A DNA stretch of 64,000 nt from contig NZ_CP073318.1 in the NCBI RefSeq assembly GCF_018263855.1, positions 9,858,001-9,922,000 of the forward strand, given 5' to 3'. The notes beneath the pieces were generated by a model that saw only the letters and a program-made list of their open reading frames with translations, had not been told where the DNA came from and did not search any database. The position numbers and the translations under genes were made by a program. Origin of the DNA: Kutzneria sp. CA-103260 (lineage in GTDB: Bacteria > Actinomycetota > Actinomycetes > Mycobacteriales > Pseudonocardiaceae). Positions 1 to 8,003 of the stretch are shown here, piece after piece (the stretch's first letter is position 1; every line of letters begins with the position of its first letter).

Positions 1-1282
1 CCACCGCCAGCCCGACCGGGCCAAGTCCATCCAGAACGGGTAACGGCATCGGCTCCGGCGCGAACGCCGCCACCGCGCGCAGCACGTCCAACCCGGCGTC
101 GCCGGCCGCGTCGACCTCGGCCAGCAGCCGCTTCGCGGTGCTGTCCAGCACCGGCCAGTCCCGGGAGAACAGCCGCCGCCGCACCGAGTCCAGACCGGCC
201 GAGCGGGCCGAGCCGGCCAGGTCCAGCAGCGCGCCGGGATGCCCGCCGACCACGTCCACCAGCTTGTGGGCCGACTCGCGGTCGCCCGGGGCCAGCGCGT
301 CGACCTGGTTGAGGATGAGCCGAACCGCTTGTGCCGCCGGGAGTTCCTGGATCGATACCCCGGTGCCGAGCTCGGCGTAGCTGCCGTCGGTGGTGGTGAG
401 GACGCTGGCCGCCGAGGGGTGCGGGGACAGCAGCCGGCGGACCTCGTCCAGGTCGAGCCCGGCCGGCACGCCGTCGACCACCCAGAGGCTGGGTTGCCGG
501 CGGGCGTCCAGCGCCAACGCCACCCGATCGGCCGCGTGACCGACGCCGTCGGGGCCGAGGGCATCGGCGATCGCGGCCAGCTGCTCCGGCCACGGATCGG
601 CGGCCGACAGCCAGAAGACGCCGCCGGGGAAGGTCGCGCCGAACTGCCGTGCGTACTCGGCGACCAACGAAGACGTGCCGATGCCGCCGACGCCGTGCAC
701 GACGGCGACCGGCTCGCCGCCGCCCTCAGTCAGCGTCGCCGACTGGGGATGCAGCGCCGAGTGCAGCCGCCACAGTTCGGCGGTGCGGCCGACGAACCGG
801 GGCGGCGGCCGGTGGCCCGGGGCCGGCAGCCACAGCGGGGCGCGGCCGTGGTCCACGCGGCCGATCGGCGTCGGCAGCTCGTCGATCTTGCGGGTGACGG
901 CCTCGGTGAGGTGTCGCAGCTCGGCCGACGGGCTCCAGAACCGGGCGTCCCGCAGCTCGATCGGCTCGATGTGTCCGGTGCCGCGCTCCGGGTTGACCAC
1001 CAGCACTCGCCGCAGCGGGTCGCCTTCCCGTTGCCCGGCAAGGAAAGCCGTGATGAGCTCCTGCTGGCAGGCGCGGCGGGTGGGGTAGGCGTGCGAGTAG
1101 TAGGCCAGCAGCAGCCGGGACCGGCCCAGCTCGGCCATGATCGTCCGGGACACCGAGTCGAAGCGGTGCACGCCGACCTCGTCCTGGAACACCCGCAGCC
1201 CCCGCGCCCGCAGCTCGGCCGCCAGCGCCTCGGCCGGCGTGGTGTCCGACCGGCAGTAGCTGAGGAACACATCCCAGGCCAT
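1..1282 (-). CDS. TIR domain-NB-ARC/STAND protein, 3' end cut by window edge
   Basis: The ATG at 1282 has a GGAGGAGG ribosome site at 1293-1300, and the frame stays open to the window edge, giving 427 residues of a longer protein. Residues 1-130 are a TIR domain: it starts MAWDVFLSYCRSD and keeps the conserved glutamate (Glu75 in ACQQEL) that acts as the NADase residue in catalytic TIR proteins. Residues 160-400 follow the NB-ARC order, including a GGHPGAL motif near 346-352. The phosphate-binding loop reads GVGGIGTSS (197-205), so the expected lysine is threonine; the Walker B stretch is WVVDGV, with a single acidic residue, and the sensor-1 arginine is not visible. TIR-STAND proteins usually sense a threat and trigger NAD loss or cell death. 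Here nucleotide binding may be lost or altered. It is divergent from the SLATT-like pair. Confidence 0.85.
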   Translation of the reverse strand, partial: MAWDVFLSYCRSDTTPAEALAAELRARGLRVFQDEVGVHRFDSVSRTIMAELGRSRLLLAYYSHAYPTRRACQQELITAFLAGQREGDPLRRVLVVNPERGTGHIEPIELRDARFWSPSAELRHLTEAVTRKIDELPTPIGRVDHGRAPLWLPAPGHRPPPRFVGRTAELWRLHSALHPQSATLTEGGGEPVAVVHGVGGIGTSSLVAEYARQFGATFPGGVFWLSAADPWPEQLAAIADALGPDGVGHAADRVALALDARRQPSLWVVDGVPAGLDLDEVRRLLSPHPSAASVLTTTDGSYAELGTGVSIQELPAAQAVRLILNQVDALAPGDRESAHKLVDVVGGHPGALLDLAGSARSAGLDSVRRRLFSRDWPVLDSTAKRLLAEVDAAGDAGLDVLRAVAAFAPEPMPLPVLDGLGPVGLAV

Positions 1283-1587
1283 CTCGTCCCGACCTCCTCC
1301 GGTTAACTCCGATGGGGGACAGTGTCGAGCCTGACGGACGGGTGAATCGCAAGCCACCTGGTTGCCATAATTCACGGGGTGGCGCTACCGCCAGTGATGG
1401 ATCATGAAGCGTTGTCACGTTCGGTCGTCGACCTGCTGTCGGCAGTCCTCCACCGTTCGCCGGGGCCGGATCACTGATTGTCCACGTCGGCGTGAAAACG
1501 GGATTCGGCTGCGTTCCGTGCCGCTGGGCACGACAGTTGTGCTGGGCTACGCTCCCGCACTTGACACCGTTATGGGATGGGTGCGTG
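1283..1587. other. Divergent intergenic region between TIR-STAND and SLATT-like genes
   Basis: About 305 bases separate the two divergent starts. Apart from the ribosome site of the TIR gene (1293-1300) and a TTGACA-like hexamer at 1561-1566, I see no clear operator, repeat or RNA. Promoters for both units must lie here, but I cannot place them with confidence. Confidence 0.4.
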
Positions 1588-2277
1588 GTGGTCGACCCGT
1601 GGGTTGTCGGGCTTTGTGGCGTGACCGTTCTGGCTATATCCAGCGCGGTCGCGATTGCGGCCTACATGAAACCGAAATTCTCGGTCCCCAACGCCGGCGG
1701 CGGCGTGGACGGACCGTTCGCGGACGCCGACCTGATCGGGCCCGAACTGCGCGACTGGGCCGCGGCGCACTACCGGCGCACGGTGCCGGTGCTGCGGGTC
1801 TGGCAGCACCGGGCCTGGCTGTACGGGGCGGCCCACTACTACGCGGTCGGCTGGACCGTGCTGATCTCGCTGTCGCTGCCGTTCCTGATCCCCTACGTCA
1901 CCGACGGGGACGGCTCGCGGCTGCTGGTGCAGGCCCTGTCGGTGTTCGGCGCGGTGGTGTTCGGCCTGCACAGGACGTTCAAGGCCGAGGAGAACTACGG
2001 CAAGTACCGCCTGCACGAGTCCAGCGTCTACACCCTGGTCCGCAAGCTCGTCGACGACCCCGAACAGCTCGGCGCCACCGACGCCGAGCGCCGTCGCCGC
2101 TACCTCGCGGAGATCGAGCGGATCCGGGAGCGCGCCCGCAATGACGAGATCAACAATCTGCCCAGTCCGTCCTCTCCACCCCGCATCGGCCCGGTCACGC
2201 CCATTCCCGAGCAACGGGAATCGGACGGTTATCGATCGGCCGCACCGGGGCCATTGAGTGGAGGAGCTTCTCCGTGA
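1588..2277 (+). CDS. SLATT/DUF4231-like membrane protein
   Basis: With the GTG at 1588 (a second GTG is at 1585) the product is 229 residues. There is one hydrophobic segment at about 6-26, then a core (about 72-150) that resembles DUF4231/SLATT domains: an HRAWLYGAAHYY stretch, a membrane segment ending LPFLIPY (about 79-103), a second one (about 112-128) and an amphipathic KAEENYGKYRLHESSVYTL helix. The tail is charged and then proline-rich, so probably cytoplasmic. SLATT proteins are proposed pore-forming effectors in bacterial conflict systems that use nucleotide or STAND sensors. The gene faces a TIR-STAND gene and overlaps the next gene by GTGA, so the two are translationally coupled. 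The family call rests on pattern memory only. Confidence 0.6.
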   Translation: MVDPWVVGLCGVTVLAISSAVAIAAYMKPKFSVPNAGGGVDGPFADADLIGPELRDWAAAHYRRTVPVLRVWQHRAWLYGAAHYYAVGWTVLISLSLPFLIPYVTDGDGSRLLVQALSVFGAVVFGLHRTFKAEENYGKYRLHESSVYTLVRKLVDDPEQLGATDAERRRRYLAEIERIRERARNDEINNLPSPSSPPRIGPVTPIPEQRESDGYRSAAPGPLSGGASP

Positions 2278-2756
2278 GTCACCGAACCCGGGTGAGCGGT
2301 GTGTGGACACCGTCACCGATAGAACGCGAGGCCGCCTGGGAGCTGTATGTCGAGCTCGCGACCAGGATTACGACCGTGGAACAAAAACCGGGGGCCGGAA
2401 TCGTGCGCGAGGAGCTGAACAGCATTTATTCGCTGTTCGCGTGCACTCGCGACATCCTGCGCAAGTACGGTCCCGAGCTGGCCCCGCGCGGCCGCGCCGG
2501 CGGCGTCACCTTCGCCGGCATCGCGGTCGAGATGGTCAACACCGTGCTGCGGCCGCTGCTCACCAAGTGGCACCCCGCGCTGGCTGAGTGGGAGGCCACC
2601 CGCCAGCCCGGCGCCAGCGTCGTCGTGCACGAGCGCGCCTGGTCCCAGATCGAGGACCTACGGTCCGAGGTCGCCGAGACCCGCAAGGTGCTGCTGGACC
2701 TGGCCGCCGACCTGCACGACGCCATGCAGATCCAACCCTTGATCGGGAACACATGA
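2274..2756 (+). CDS. Conserved actinobacterial hypothetical protein coupled to SLATT-like gene
   Basis: The GTG at 2274 overlaps the upstream stop by four bases and has a GGAG site at about 2261-2264. The 160-residue product has no signal peptide or membrane segment and is mostly helical. It has a tryptophan-rich middle (LRPLLTKWHPALAEWEATRQ) and a C-terminal helix from about residue 122 (RAWSQIEDLRSEVAETRKVL) that could form a coiled coil. I recognise it as a recurring actinobacterial hypothetical family but know no function. Strict coupling to the membrane protein suggests that the two act as one unit, for example as regulator or adaptor of the membrane partner. Confidence 0.7.
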   Translation: MSHRTRVSGVWTPSPIEREAAWELYVELATRITTVEQKPGAGIVREELNSIYSLFACTRDILRKYGPELAPRGRAGGVTFAGIAVEMVNTVLRPLLTKWHPALAEWEATRQPGASVVVHERAWSQIEDLRSEVAETRKVLLDLAADLHDAMQIQPLIGNT

Positions 2757-2780
2757 TGACCCGCGACATGGTCTGAATGC

Positions 2781-2955
2781 CATCGACGCAGGAGAGTGCT
2801 CGGCCGCGCCGCTGCCTGGACCGTCGCCGGATTTCACCCGCCGCCACCCGACGCAACCCACCACCCAAGCCGATGCGGCGGGTTAAATCCGGCTAGGGAA
2901 GGCAGCGGTCACGAGCGGCCGAGCCGCGCTGCTGGAGGCGGCGCCAAAAACTCAG
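2781..2955. repeat. Dispersed palindromic element, copy R1
   Basis: This is an intergenic element between convergent genes. Its core is an inverted repeat with 19-bp arms at 2826-2844 and 2875-2893 (one mismatch, 30-nt loop). The flanking segments (TGCCTGGACCGTCG on the left, AGGGAAGGCAGCGGTCACG on the right) extend the dyad imperfectly. The left edge, ACGCAGGAGAGTGC, and the right edge, GGCGGCGCCAAAAACTCAG, recur in copy R4 at 42.5 kb; the core recurs in copy R3 at 36.6 kb. The right edge contains the stop codon of the minus-strand gene that ends at 2952. Confidence 0.85.
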
Positions 2956-3464
2956 TCGAGGGATTCGGCGATCCAGCCGGCCACCGGGAGGTCCCGGTTG
3001 GCGCACTCGGTGGCCAGCCGGATGGTCCAGCGCAGGGCCTGCATGACCACCGCCGCCACCTCGCTGGGGGCGGCGGTGCTCAGCGCGATGTCGATCTGGG
3101 CGCGGGCCGCGTCCTGGTCGCCGTGCACCTCGGCGAGCAGGGTGCGGACCGCGGTGCGCACCGGCGGGTCGGCGTCGTCGATGGAGACCTCTTGGCCGTC
3201 GGCGTCGTAGACCTGCATCTTGACCGGGGTGGCGCCGCCGGAGCCGAGCGCGGCGACCATCTCGCTGCACTCGCGGAACAGCATCAGCACGAGTTCCTTG
3301 CCGTCCACGTCGCCGGCCGGCGATGTGTCGACGAAGGTGGTCAGCAGGCTGATCGCGGCGCCGTCGTCGCCCGCCTGGGCGGCGGCGAGCGCCTCGCCGG
3401 CCGTGCTGACCATGCGCTGTCGTCGTTCCGGATCCTGTGGGTCCACCGGCCCATCTTGCAACAC
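2952..3464 (-). CDS. Hypothetical acidic protein
   Basis: This is a 170-residue soluble protein with no signal peptide, rich in alanine and aspartate. A second in-frame ATG at 3413 (MVSTAGEALAAAQ) would give 153 residues and is a reasonable alternative start. The sequence is predicted mostly helical, with a central strand-like segment, VKMQVYDADGQEVSID. I do not recognise the family. It stands alone, and its stop codon is formed by the edge of repeat element R1. Confidence 0.6.
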   Translation of the reverse strand: MLQDGPVDPQDPERRQRMVSTAGEALAAAQAGDDGAAISLLTTFVDTSPAGDVDGKELVLMLFRECSEMVAALGSGGATPVKMQVYDADGQEVSIDDADPPVRTAVRTLLAEVHGDQDAARAQIDIALSTAAPSEVAAVVMQALRWTIRLATECANRDLPVAGWIAESLD

Positions 3465-3501
3465 AACCGGGACCGGCGGTGATCCAATCGGCCGTCCGGG
3501 T

Positions 3502-4344
3502 TCAGGAGTGCTTGAAACGCCAGGTCTTCGAGTCGGTGAGCACGCAGAATCCGGGCGACATCACGACCACGCGCAGGGTGCCGTCGCGCATGTCGTAGTC
3601 CATGCCCTCGACCTCGAAGTTGCCGGTGCACGAGCTCTGCAGCGGCAGCTGGCCGAGAGCGCTCACGTGGGCCGTCACGTCGGAACCGCCGAGGGGACCG
3701 CTCAGATCCAGTTGCAGCAACGGCTTCGTCATGCCGTAGAGCGTGCCGTCCGAGTCGTCCGAGGAGCACAGCAGCTGCGTCGGCGAGGTGAAGTCGCAAC
3801 CCTGGATGTTGTTGATCGGGTGGTCCGGGCGGATCGCGAAGCCGTACGGCAGGTTCTGGCTCGGCGTGGTGAACCGGACGCCGGGCATCGGGTACACCAG
3901 CAGGCGGTCCATCGTGCCCCACTCGCCGGACACCAGCCATTGCCCGTCCGGCGAGACGGCGGCGAACGAGTTGTTCAACGCCTCCCAGGACTCCAGCTTG
4001 TGCGTGTACTCCGACCAGCTGCCGTCGGGGGCCTGCACGCGGAACATCTTGGCCCCGTTGTTGTCGCTCTGGTACGGCTCGATGTAGTAGCCCAGCCGCG
4101 AACCCGGGTCGCCGACATGGTTCCAGCCCTTGACCGAGTCGGCGATCGGGATCGTGGACAGGCCGGTGTACTGGATGAAGCTGGTGTTCGGCCGCACGAC
4201 CGTGGCCAGGCCCTGGCTCTCGTCCAGCGCCCGGGCGTGGTCGGAGCCCTGGATCACCCAGGCCCCGGTGTCGGCGTGCGCGATCCCCGGCACGATCACG
4301 GCGAGCGCCACGGCCAGCGCGGCGGCCAGCGTCTTCCTACCCAT
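3502..4344 (-). CDS. Secreted hypothetical protein, possible beta-propeller
   Basis: The 280-residue product starts with a clear Sec signal peptide (MGRKTLAAALAVALAVIVPG, cleavage near AHA-D at about 24). The mature part has repeated WVIQGSDHARAL, WLVSGEWGTMDRLLVYPM and CDFTSPTQLLCSSDD blades that look like beta-propeller repeats, and four cysteines (CDF, CSS, SCTG and CVL) that may form disulfides in the extracellular space. I recognise no catalytic motif. It is divergent from the next secreted protein, and the two share a 198-base promoter region. Confidence 0.65.
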   Translation of the reverse strand: MGRKTLAAALAVALAVIVPGIAHADTGAWVIQGSDHARALDESQGLATVVRPNTSFIQYTGLSTIPIADSVKGWNHVGDPGSRLGYYIEPYQSDNNGAKMFRVQAPDGSWSEYTHKLESWEALNNSFAAVSPDGQWLVSGEWGTMDRLLVYPMPGVRFTTPSQNLPYGFAIRPDHPINNIQGCDFTSPTQLLCSSDDSDGTLYGMTKPLLQLDLSGPLGGSDVTAHVSALGQLPLQSSCTGNFEVEGMDYDMRDGTLRVVVMSPGFCVLTDSKTWRFKHS

Positions 4345-4498
4345 GTGCGCAACCCTTCGTCGGTGGACGGCCGCGCACAGACGTACCAGTCCCGGGCCTG
4401 AATCTGAAGAATTTTCGCGATCGAGGGCGTGACGGGCCGGATAACTGTGAACGATCCGGGTCTTCTCGCTGTGGGAGAGCGCTCCTACCCTCGGAAGG

Positions 4499-4517
4499 GT
4501 TAGGGAACTTTCCTAAC
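4499..4517. promoter_or_regulatory. Near-perfect palindrome upstream of secreted protein gene
   Basis: The 19-bp sequence GTTAGGGAACTTTCCTAAC is a near-perfect dyad ending 25 bases before the ATG at 4543. It sits where a repressor or activator would act on the 4543 gene. A GAGCGCTC core within 4471-4488 recalls the cellulose-regulator (CebR/CelR) operator, but only the core matches. Confidence 0.55.
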
Positions 4518-4542
4518 ATATATGTGAATCGAGGAGGTGTGC

Positions 4543-5049
4543 ATGAAAAGCAAGCTGCTGGTCGCCCTGCTCGGCATCGGCTTGCTCATCGTCGCGGGAG
4601 CCGCCCCTGCTCAGGCCGCTGCGACACCACACAGCACCACGTACACCATGTACGTGACGCTCTACGGGGCGCTGGACAACGACCCGCCCGGCAGCGCCGA
4701 CATCGCCTACCCGCAGATCCACTCGCAGGCCGGTGGCGTCGGCACGTACAGCAACCCGGTCACGTTCGCGACCAGCTCGTCGGAGCTGGCTCCCGGCACC
4801 CGGGTCTACTACTCCTACCTGAAGAAGTACTTCATCATGGAGGACAGCTGCGCCGCCTGCATTTCCGACTGGAACAGCGGAAAGCGGCACATCGACCTGT
4901 GGGCCGGCAACTCGACCAACTCGGCCATCCTGTCGTGTGAGGACAAGCTGACGCGCAGCGGCTCGGTGATCGTCAACCCGGCGTCCAACCTGACCGTGGA
5001 CACGACGCCGATCTTCAACACCAGCACCCATAAGTGCTACTCGCCGTGA
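4543..5049 (+). CDS. Secreted 3D/double-psi beta-barrel-like protein
   Basis: The start is the ATG at 4543, because GGAGG lies at 4533-4537; the GTG at 4537 lies inside that site. The 168-residue product has a signal peptide (about residues 1-25, ending AQA). The mature domain contains LAPGTRVYYSYLKKYFIMED, CAACISDWNSGKRHIDLWAG and SCEDKLT, a pattern I associate with small secreted barrel domains related to RlpA/3D folds. Acidic residues in MEDSC and HIDLW would be the likely catalytic or ligand positions. Four mature cysteines suggest two disulfides. The role is unknown; action on cell wall or plant polysaccharide is plausible. Confidence 0.65.
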   Translation: MKSKLLVALLGIGLLIVAGAAPAQAAATPHSTTYTMYVTLYGALDNDPPGSADIAYPQIHSQAGGVGTYSNPVTFATSSSELAPGTRVYYSYLKKYFIMEDSCAACISDWNSGKRHIDLWAGNSTNSAILSCEDKLTRSGSVIVNPASNLTVDTTPIFNTSTHKCYSP

Positions 5050-5189
5050 TGTCGCGGTGACGCTGTGGTCCGGTAACGCCGCGCCGGGCCACCCGATGTG
5101 AGAATTCTCCGCTGATCAGCGCTGTCGCCAGTGGGTTGCAAGTACCACAATCTGCCTGTTGCATCCCCTAGCCCGGAAGAGGCGGCGAC

Positions 5190-6281
5190 ATGGTGGACAC
5201 CCTGCGTCCCGATCGCACCCGCGCGCTCAGCCGCGCGGAGTGGGCCAGCATCGGCGGCATGTCCGCCTTCGTGCTGGCCCTGCACGTGATCGGCTGGGGT
5301 TCCCTGATCTTCCTCATCTCCCCGGCCAACTACCAGATCGGCAACGGCCAGGTCTTCGGCGTCGGGCTCGGCCTGACCGCCTACACGCTCGGCCTGCGGC
5401 ACGCCTTCGACGCCGACCACATCGCGGCCATCGACAACACCACGCGGAAGCTGATGTCCGAGGGCCGGCGACCGCTGTCGGTCGGATTCTGGTTCTCCCT
5501 GGGCCATTCCAGCGTCGTGTTCGGCCTGTGCGTGTTGCTGGCGCTGGGCGTGCGGGCGCTGGCCGGCGAGGTCTCCGACGACCGCTCGGGTCTGCACAAC
5601 TGGACTGGCCTGGTCGGCACGCTCGTCTCCGGGACCTTCCTGGTGCTCATCGGGATCATCAACCTGGTGGTGATGGCCCACATCATCAAGGTGTTCCGCA
5701 AGATGCGCGGCGGCGAGTTCGACGAGGCCGAGCTGGAGCGCCGGCTGGACGAGCGCGGTTTCATGAACCGCATCCTGCGTGGCCTGACCAAGGCGATCAG
5801 CCGGCCGTGGCAGATGTACCCGACCGGCCTGCTGTTCGGCCTCGGCTTCGACACCGCGACCGAGGTGTCGCTGCTCGTCCTGGCCGGCGGCGCCGCCGCG
5901 TTCTCCTTGCCCTGGTACGCGATTCTGACGCTGCCGGTGCTGTTCGCCGCCGGCATGAGCCTGTTCGACTCGATCGACGGCTGCTTCATGAACTTCGCCT
6001 ACGGCTGGGCCTTCGCCAAGCCGGTGCGCAAGGTCTTCTACAACATCACCGTCACCGGCCTGTCCGTCGTGGTCGCCCTGGTGATCGGCCTGATCGAGCT
6101 GCTCCAGCTGCTGGCCGAGAAGCTCGACGTCAGCACCGGGATCCTGGGCTGGATCAGCACCCTCGACCTGAACGTGGTCGGCTACGTGATCGTCGGCCTG
6201 TTCGTGGTCACCTGGCTGGTGGCGCTGGCGGTGTGGCGGTTCGGCCGCATCGAGGAACGCTGGTCGGTCGAGGTGTCCTAG
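5190..6281 (+). CDS. nicT: Nickel/cobalt permease, HoxN/NicT family
   Basis: The 363-residue membrane protein carries the NiCoT signatures: HAFDADHIAAIDN in the second membrane segment, LGHSSVVFG, GLGFDTATE and AAGMSLFDSIDGCFM. The histidine and aspartate of the HX4DH motif bind the metal. About eight membrane segments are visible, with a cytoplasmic charged loop near residues 165-195. It imports Ni2+ and/or Co2+ for urease, hydrogenase, superoxide dismutase or cobalamin. It is a single gene. A perfect 12-bp palindrome, CGCTGATCAGCG, lies at 5110-5121, 68 bases before the start, but I see no cobalamin riboswitch. The stop TAG lies in a CTAG shared with the convergent LysR gene. Confidence 0.92.
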   Translation: MVDTLRPDRTRALSRAEWASIGGMSAFVLALHVIGWGSLIFLISPANYQIGNGQVFGVGLGLTAYTLGLRHAFDADHIAAIDNTTRKLMSEGRRPLSVGFWFSLGHSSVVFGLCVLLALGVRALAGEVSDDRSGLHNWTGLVGTLVSGTFLVLIGIINLVVMAHIIKVFRKMRGGEFDEAELERRLDERGFMNRILRGLTKAISRPWQMYPTGLLFGLGFDTATEVSLLVLAGGAAAFSLPWYAILTLPVLFAAGMSLFDSIDGCFMNFAYGWAFAKPVRKVFYNITVTGLSVVVALVIGLIELLQLLAEKLDVSTGILGWISTLDLNVVGYVIVGLFVVTWLVALAVWRFGRIEERWSVEVS

Positions 6282-7297
6282 TCAGCGGGCTTCAGGGCCT
6301 CCCACAACAGGTTGAGCGGATGACTGTCCGAATAGGATGATCGCTCGTCGCGGCGGGCGAACACGCCGACCAGCAGCTCCAGCCGGGGCTCGAGGTCGTC
6401 GACCAGCTCGACGCGGCGCAGCCCGGACGTGCCTTCGAGCCGCCCCTCGTCGACGGCCTCGCCCAGACCCCGGGTCACCAGCATGCACGCCCGCACCAGG
6501 CCGGAGCGCAGCAGCTCGAACCCGTACTGAGCGGAGTCGATCTCGGCGACGATGTCCAGCCGGCTGCGGTAGTCGGCGCCGAACCAGCCGCGTACGAAGT
6601 CGGTGATCGCGCCGCTGACCGGCACGACGAGCGGCAGGGTGGGCAGTTCGCTCGTGGTGGCGGTGTCGCCGATCTGGCAGAAGTCCAGATTGGTCAGCAG
6701 CGCGAGCCCGCTGCGGCGCCACTCCATGATGTCGAAGGCGTCGAGGGAGTTGTTGGTGACGACGCTGCCGCAGACCAGGTCGACGTCCTTGGCCAGCAGC
6801 CGGCCGAGCAGGTCCTTGGTGCGCACGTGGACCACGTTCAGCTCGATGCCGCGGGCGCCGAACTCCTCGGCCACGACCTCGCCGGCCCGCGCCAGATAGC
6901 CCAGGGTGTACCTGGTCGCGCCGACGGTGAGCGTGCCGCCCAGTTGGCGGCGGCATTCGTGAATTGCGTCCAGCCAATCGCCCAATGTCGTTCGGGCCCG
7001 TTCGACCAGGGCTTTTCCGGTATCGGTGAACAGCATGTCGCGGCCCCGTCCCTGTTTGAGTACGAGGGGTTCGCCGCATAAATCGCCGAAATTGCGGTTC
7101 AGGGTGTCGAGTTGTTTCTGCACGCTCGACTGGTCGCGGCCCAGCGCCCGGGCCGCGGCCAGTGCGGTGCCGGTCTCGGCCACCGTGATCAGCGTGCGGA
7201 GCTGGTCGAACGTGGTGTCCAGGAAGGCGGGCGAACTGTACTGGAGCCGGCTGAGCACGTTGACCGACGGTGGTCGGAGCGGACCGGGCGCGGGCAT
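6278..7297 (-). CDS. LysR-type transcriptional regulator
   Basis: The ATG at 7297 gives 339 residues; the frame is open further upstream but without family similarity. A winged-helix domain lies at about 28-90 (FDQLRTLITVAETGTALAAARALGRDQSSVQKQLDTLNR), followed by a periplasmic-binding-like effector domain (about 115-330) that starts LGGTLTVGATRY. The N-terminal extension of about 27 residues is longer than usual. LysR proteins bind a small co-inducer and usually control a neighbouring gene. No partner is obvious: the upstream gene at 7481 diverges after a 183-base gap and is the best candidate target. The stop overlaps the nicT stop. Confidence 0.85.
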   Translation of the reverse strand: MPAPGPLRPPSVNVLSRLQYSSPAFLDTTFDQLRTLITVAETGTALAAARALGRDQSSVQKQLDTLNRNFGDLCGEPLVLKQGRGRDMLFTDTGKALVERARTTLGDWLDAIHECRRQLGGTLTVGATRYTLGYLARAGEVVAEEFGARGIELNVVHVRTKDLLGRLLAKDVDLVCGSVVTNNSLDAFDIMEWRRSGLALLTNLDFCQIGDTATTSELPTLPLVVPVSGAITDFVRGWFGADYRSRLDIVAEIDSAQYGFELLRSGLVRACMLVTRGLGEAVDEGRLEGTSGLRRVELVDDLEPRLELLVGVFARRDERSSYSDSHPLNLLWEALKPAD

Positions 7298-7480
7298 CTC
7301 GCGGTACTCGCTTTCTGGGTTCGTGACGGATGCCGGGCAGCCTAGCGCGGTTGAAAGTGATCTCGGATCCAGTTGAAGAAATCTCCAGATGGTCACGCCA
7401 AACCGGTGGACGAGGCCAGGTGACTGGCGGAAGGCTGCGTTGCGCTCGAATCTATTGCTGATCTGAGGAGTTCGACAGAA

Positions 7481-7993
7481 GTGAGTTCGTACGGTTCCAC
7501 CGGCGCGCCCCGCTCCCGCATGCTGACGGTCGCCGGTGTGCTCGGACTGGTCGGTGCGCTCAGCGCGCTGCTGTGGGGCGTTCTGGTCCTGGTCAACGGC
7601 CAGGACCTGATTCGGTCCGCGGCGCAGGACTACCTGCAGTCGGACGGCGGCGACGCGGCCGCGGGCGGCCTCGTCACCGCCGACGACCTGGTGCCGCTCG
7701 CCGTTGACTCGTTCAACAGCCGGGCGGTTCTCTGGCTGGGCATCGGCGTCATCGCGCTGGTGTCCGCCGGCCTGGTGCTCGCCGCCCGCAACTGGGCCCG
7801 GATCCTGCTGACCGTGTTCGCCGTGATCGGCGCCCTGCTGGCCGCGCGCGACCTGGCTGACCTGGATCCCACCCTGCTCAAGGTGTTCGACGCCATCACC
7901 GCCATCAGTCTGCTCGCCGCCCTGGTCGTCGTGTGGCTGCCGGGCAGCAACGCCGCGGTGCGGGCCCGCAAGGCGGCCGTCGCCACCGCATGA
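7481..7993 (+). CDS. Hypothetical four-helix membrane protein
   Basis: The GTG at 7481 gives 170 residues with four membrane segments (about 16-38, 82-103, 107-123 and 132-152). Between the first two lies a 40-residue loop rich in aspartate (DGGDAAAGGLVTADDLV). The pattern resembles small actinobacterial integral membrane proteins of unknown role. It is followed by a strong terminator. It diverges from the LysR gene and might be its target; nothing in the sequence gives a function. Confidence 0.65.
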   Translation: MSSYGSTGAPRSRMLTVAGVLGLVGALSALLWGVLVLVNGQDLIRSAAQDYLQSDGGDAAAGGLVTADDLVPLAVDSFNSRAVLWLGIGVIALVSAGLVLAARNWARILLTVFAVIGALLAARDLADLDPTLLKVFDAITAISLLAALVVVWLPGSNAAVRARKAAVATA

Positions 7994-8003
7994 CCGCAAA
8001 CAG

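Noticed and set aside
239-1306. A 355-codon plus-strand frame over the TIR-STAND gene
   Set aside because: The opposite strand holds the recognisable TIR and NB-ARC domains; this frame is glycine/arginine-rich with no family.
1404-2144. A 246-codon plus-strand frame overlapping the SLATT-like gene
   Set aside because: It is arginine-rich in a different frame and lacks the membrane pattern and the coupling seen for the chosen frame.
4471-4488. True CebR/CelR operator TGGGAGCGCTCCCA
   Set aside because: Only the GAGCGCTC core matches; the flanks are asymmetric, so it is mentioned only as a hint.
5050-5189. Cobalamin riboswitch before the Ni/Co permease gene
   Set aside because: The gap is only 140 bases and lacks the B12 box and the usual core; only a 12-bp palindrome is present.
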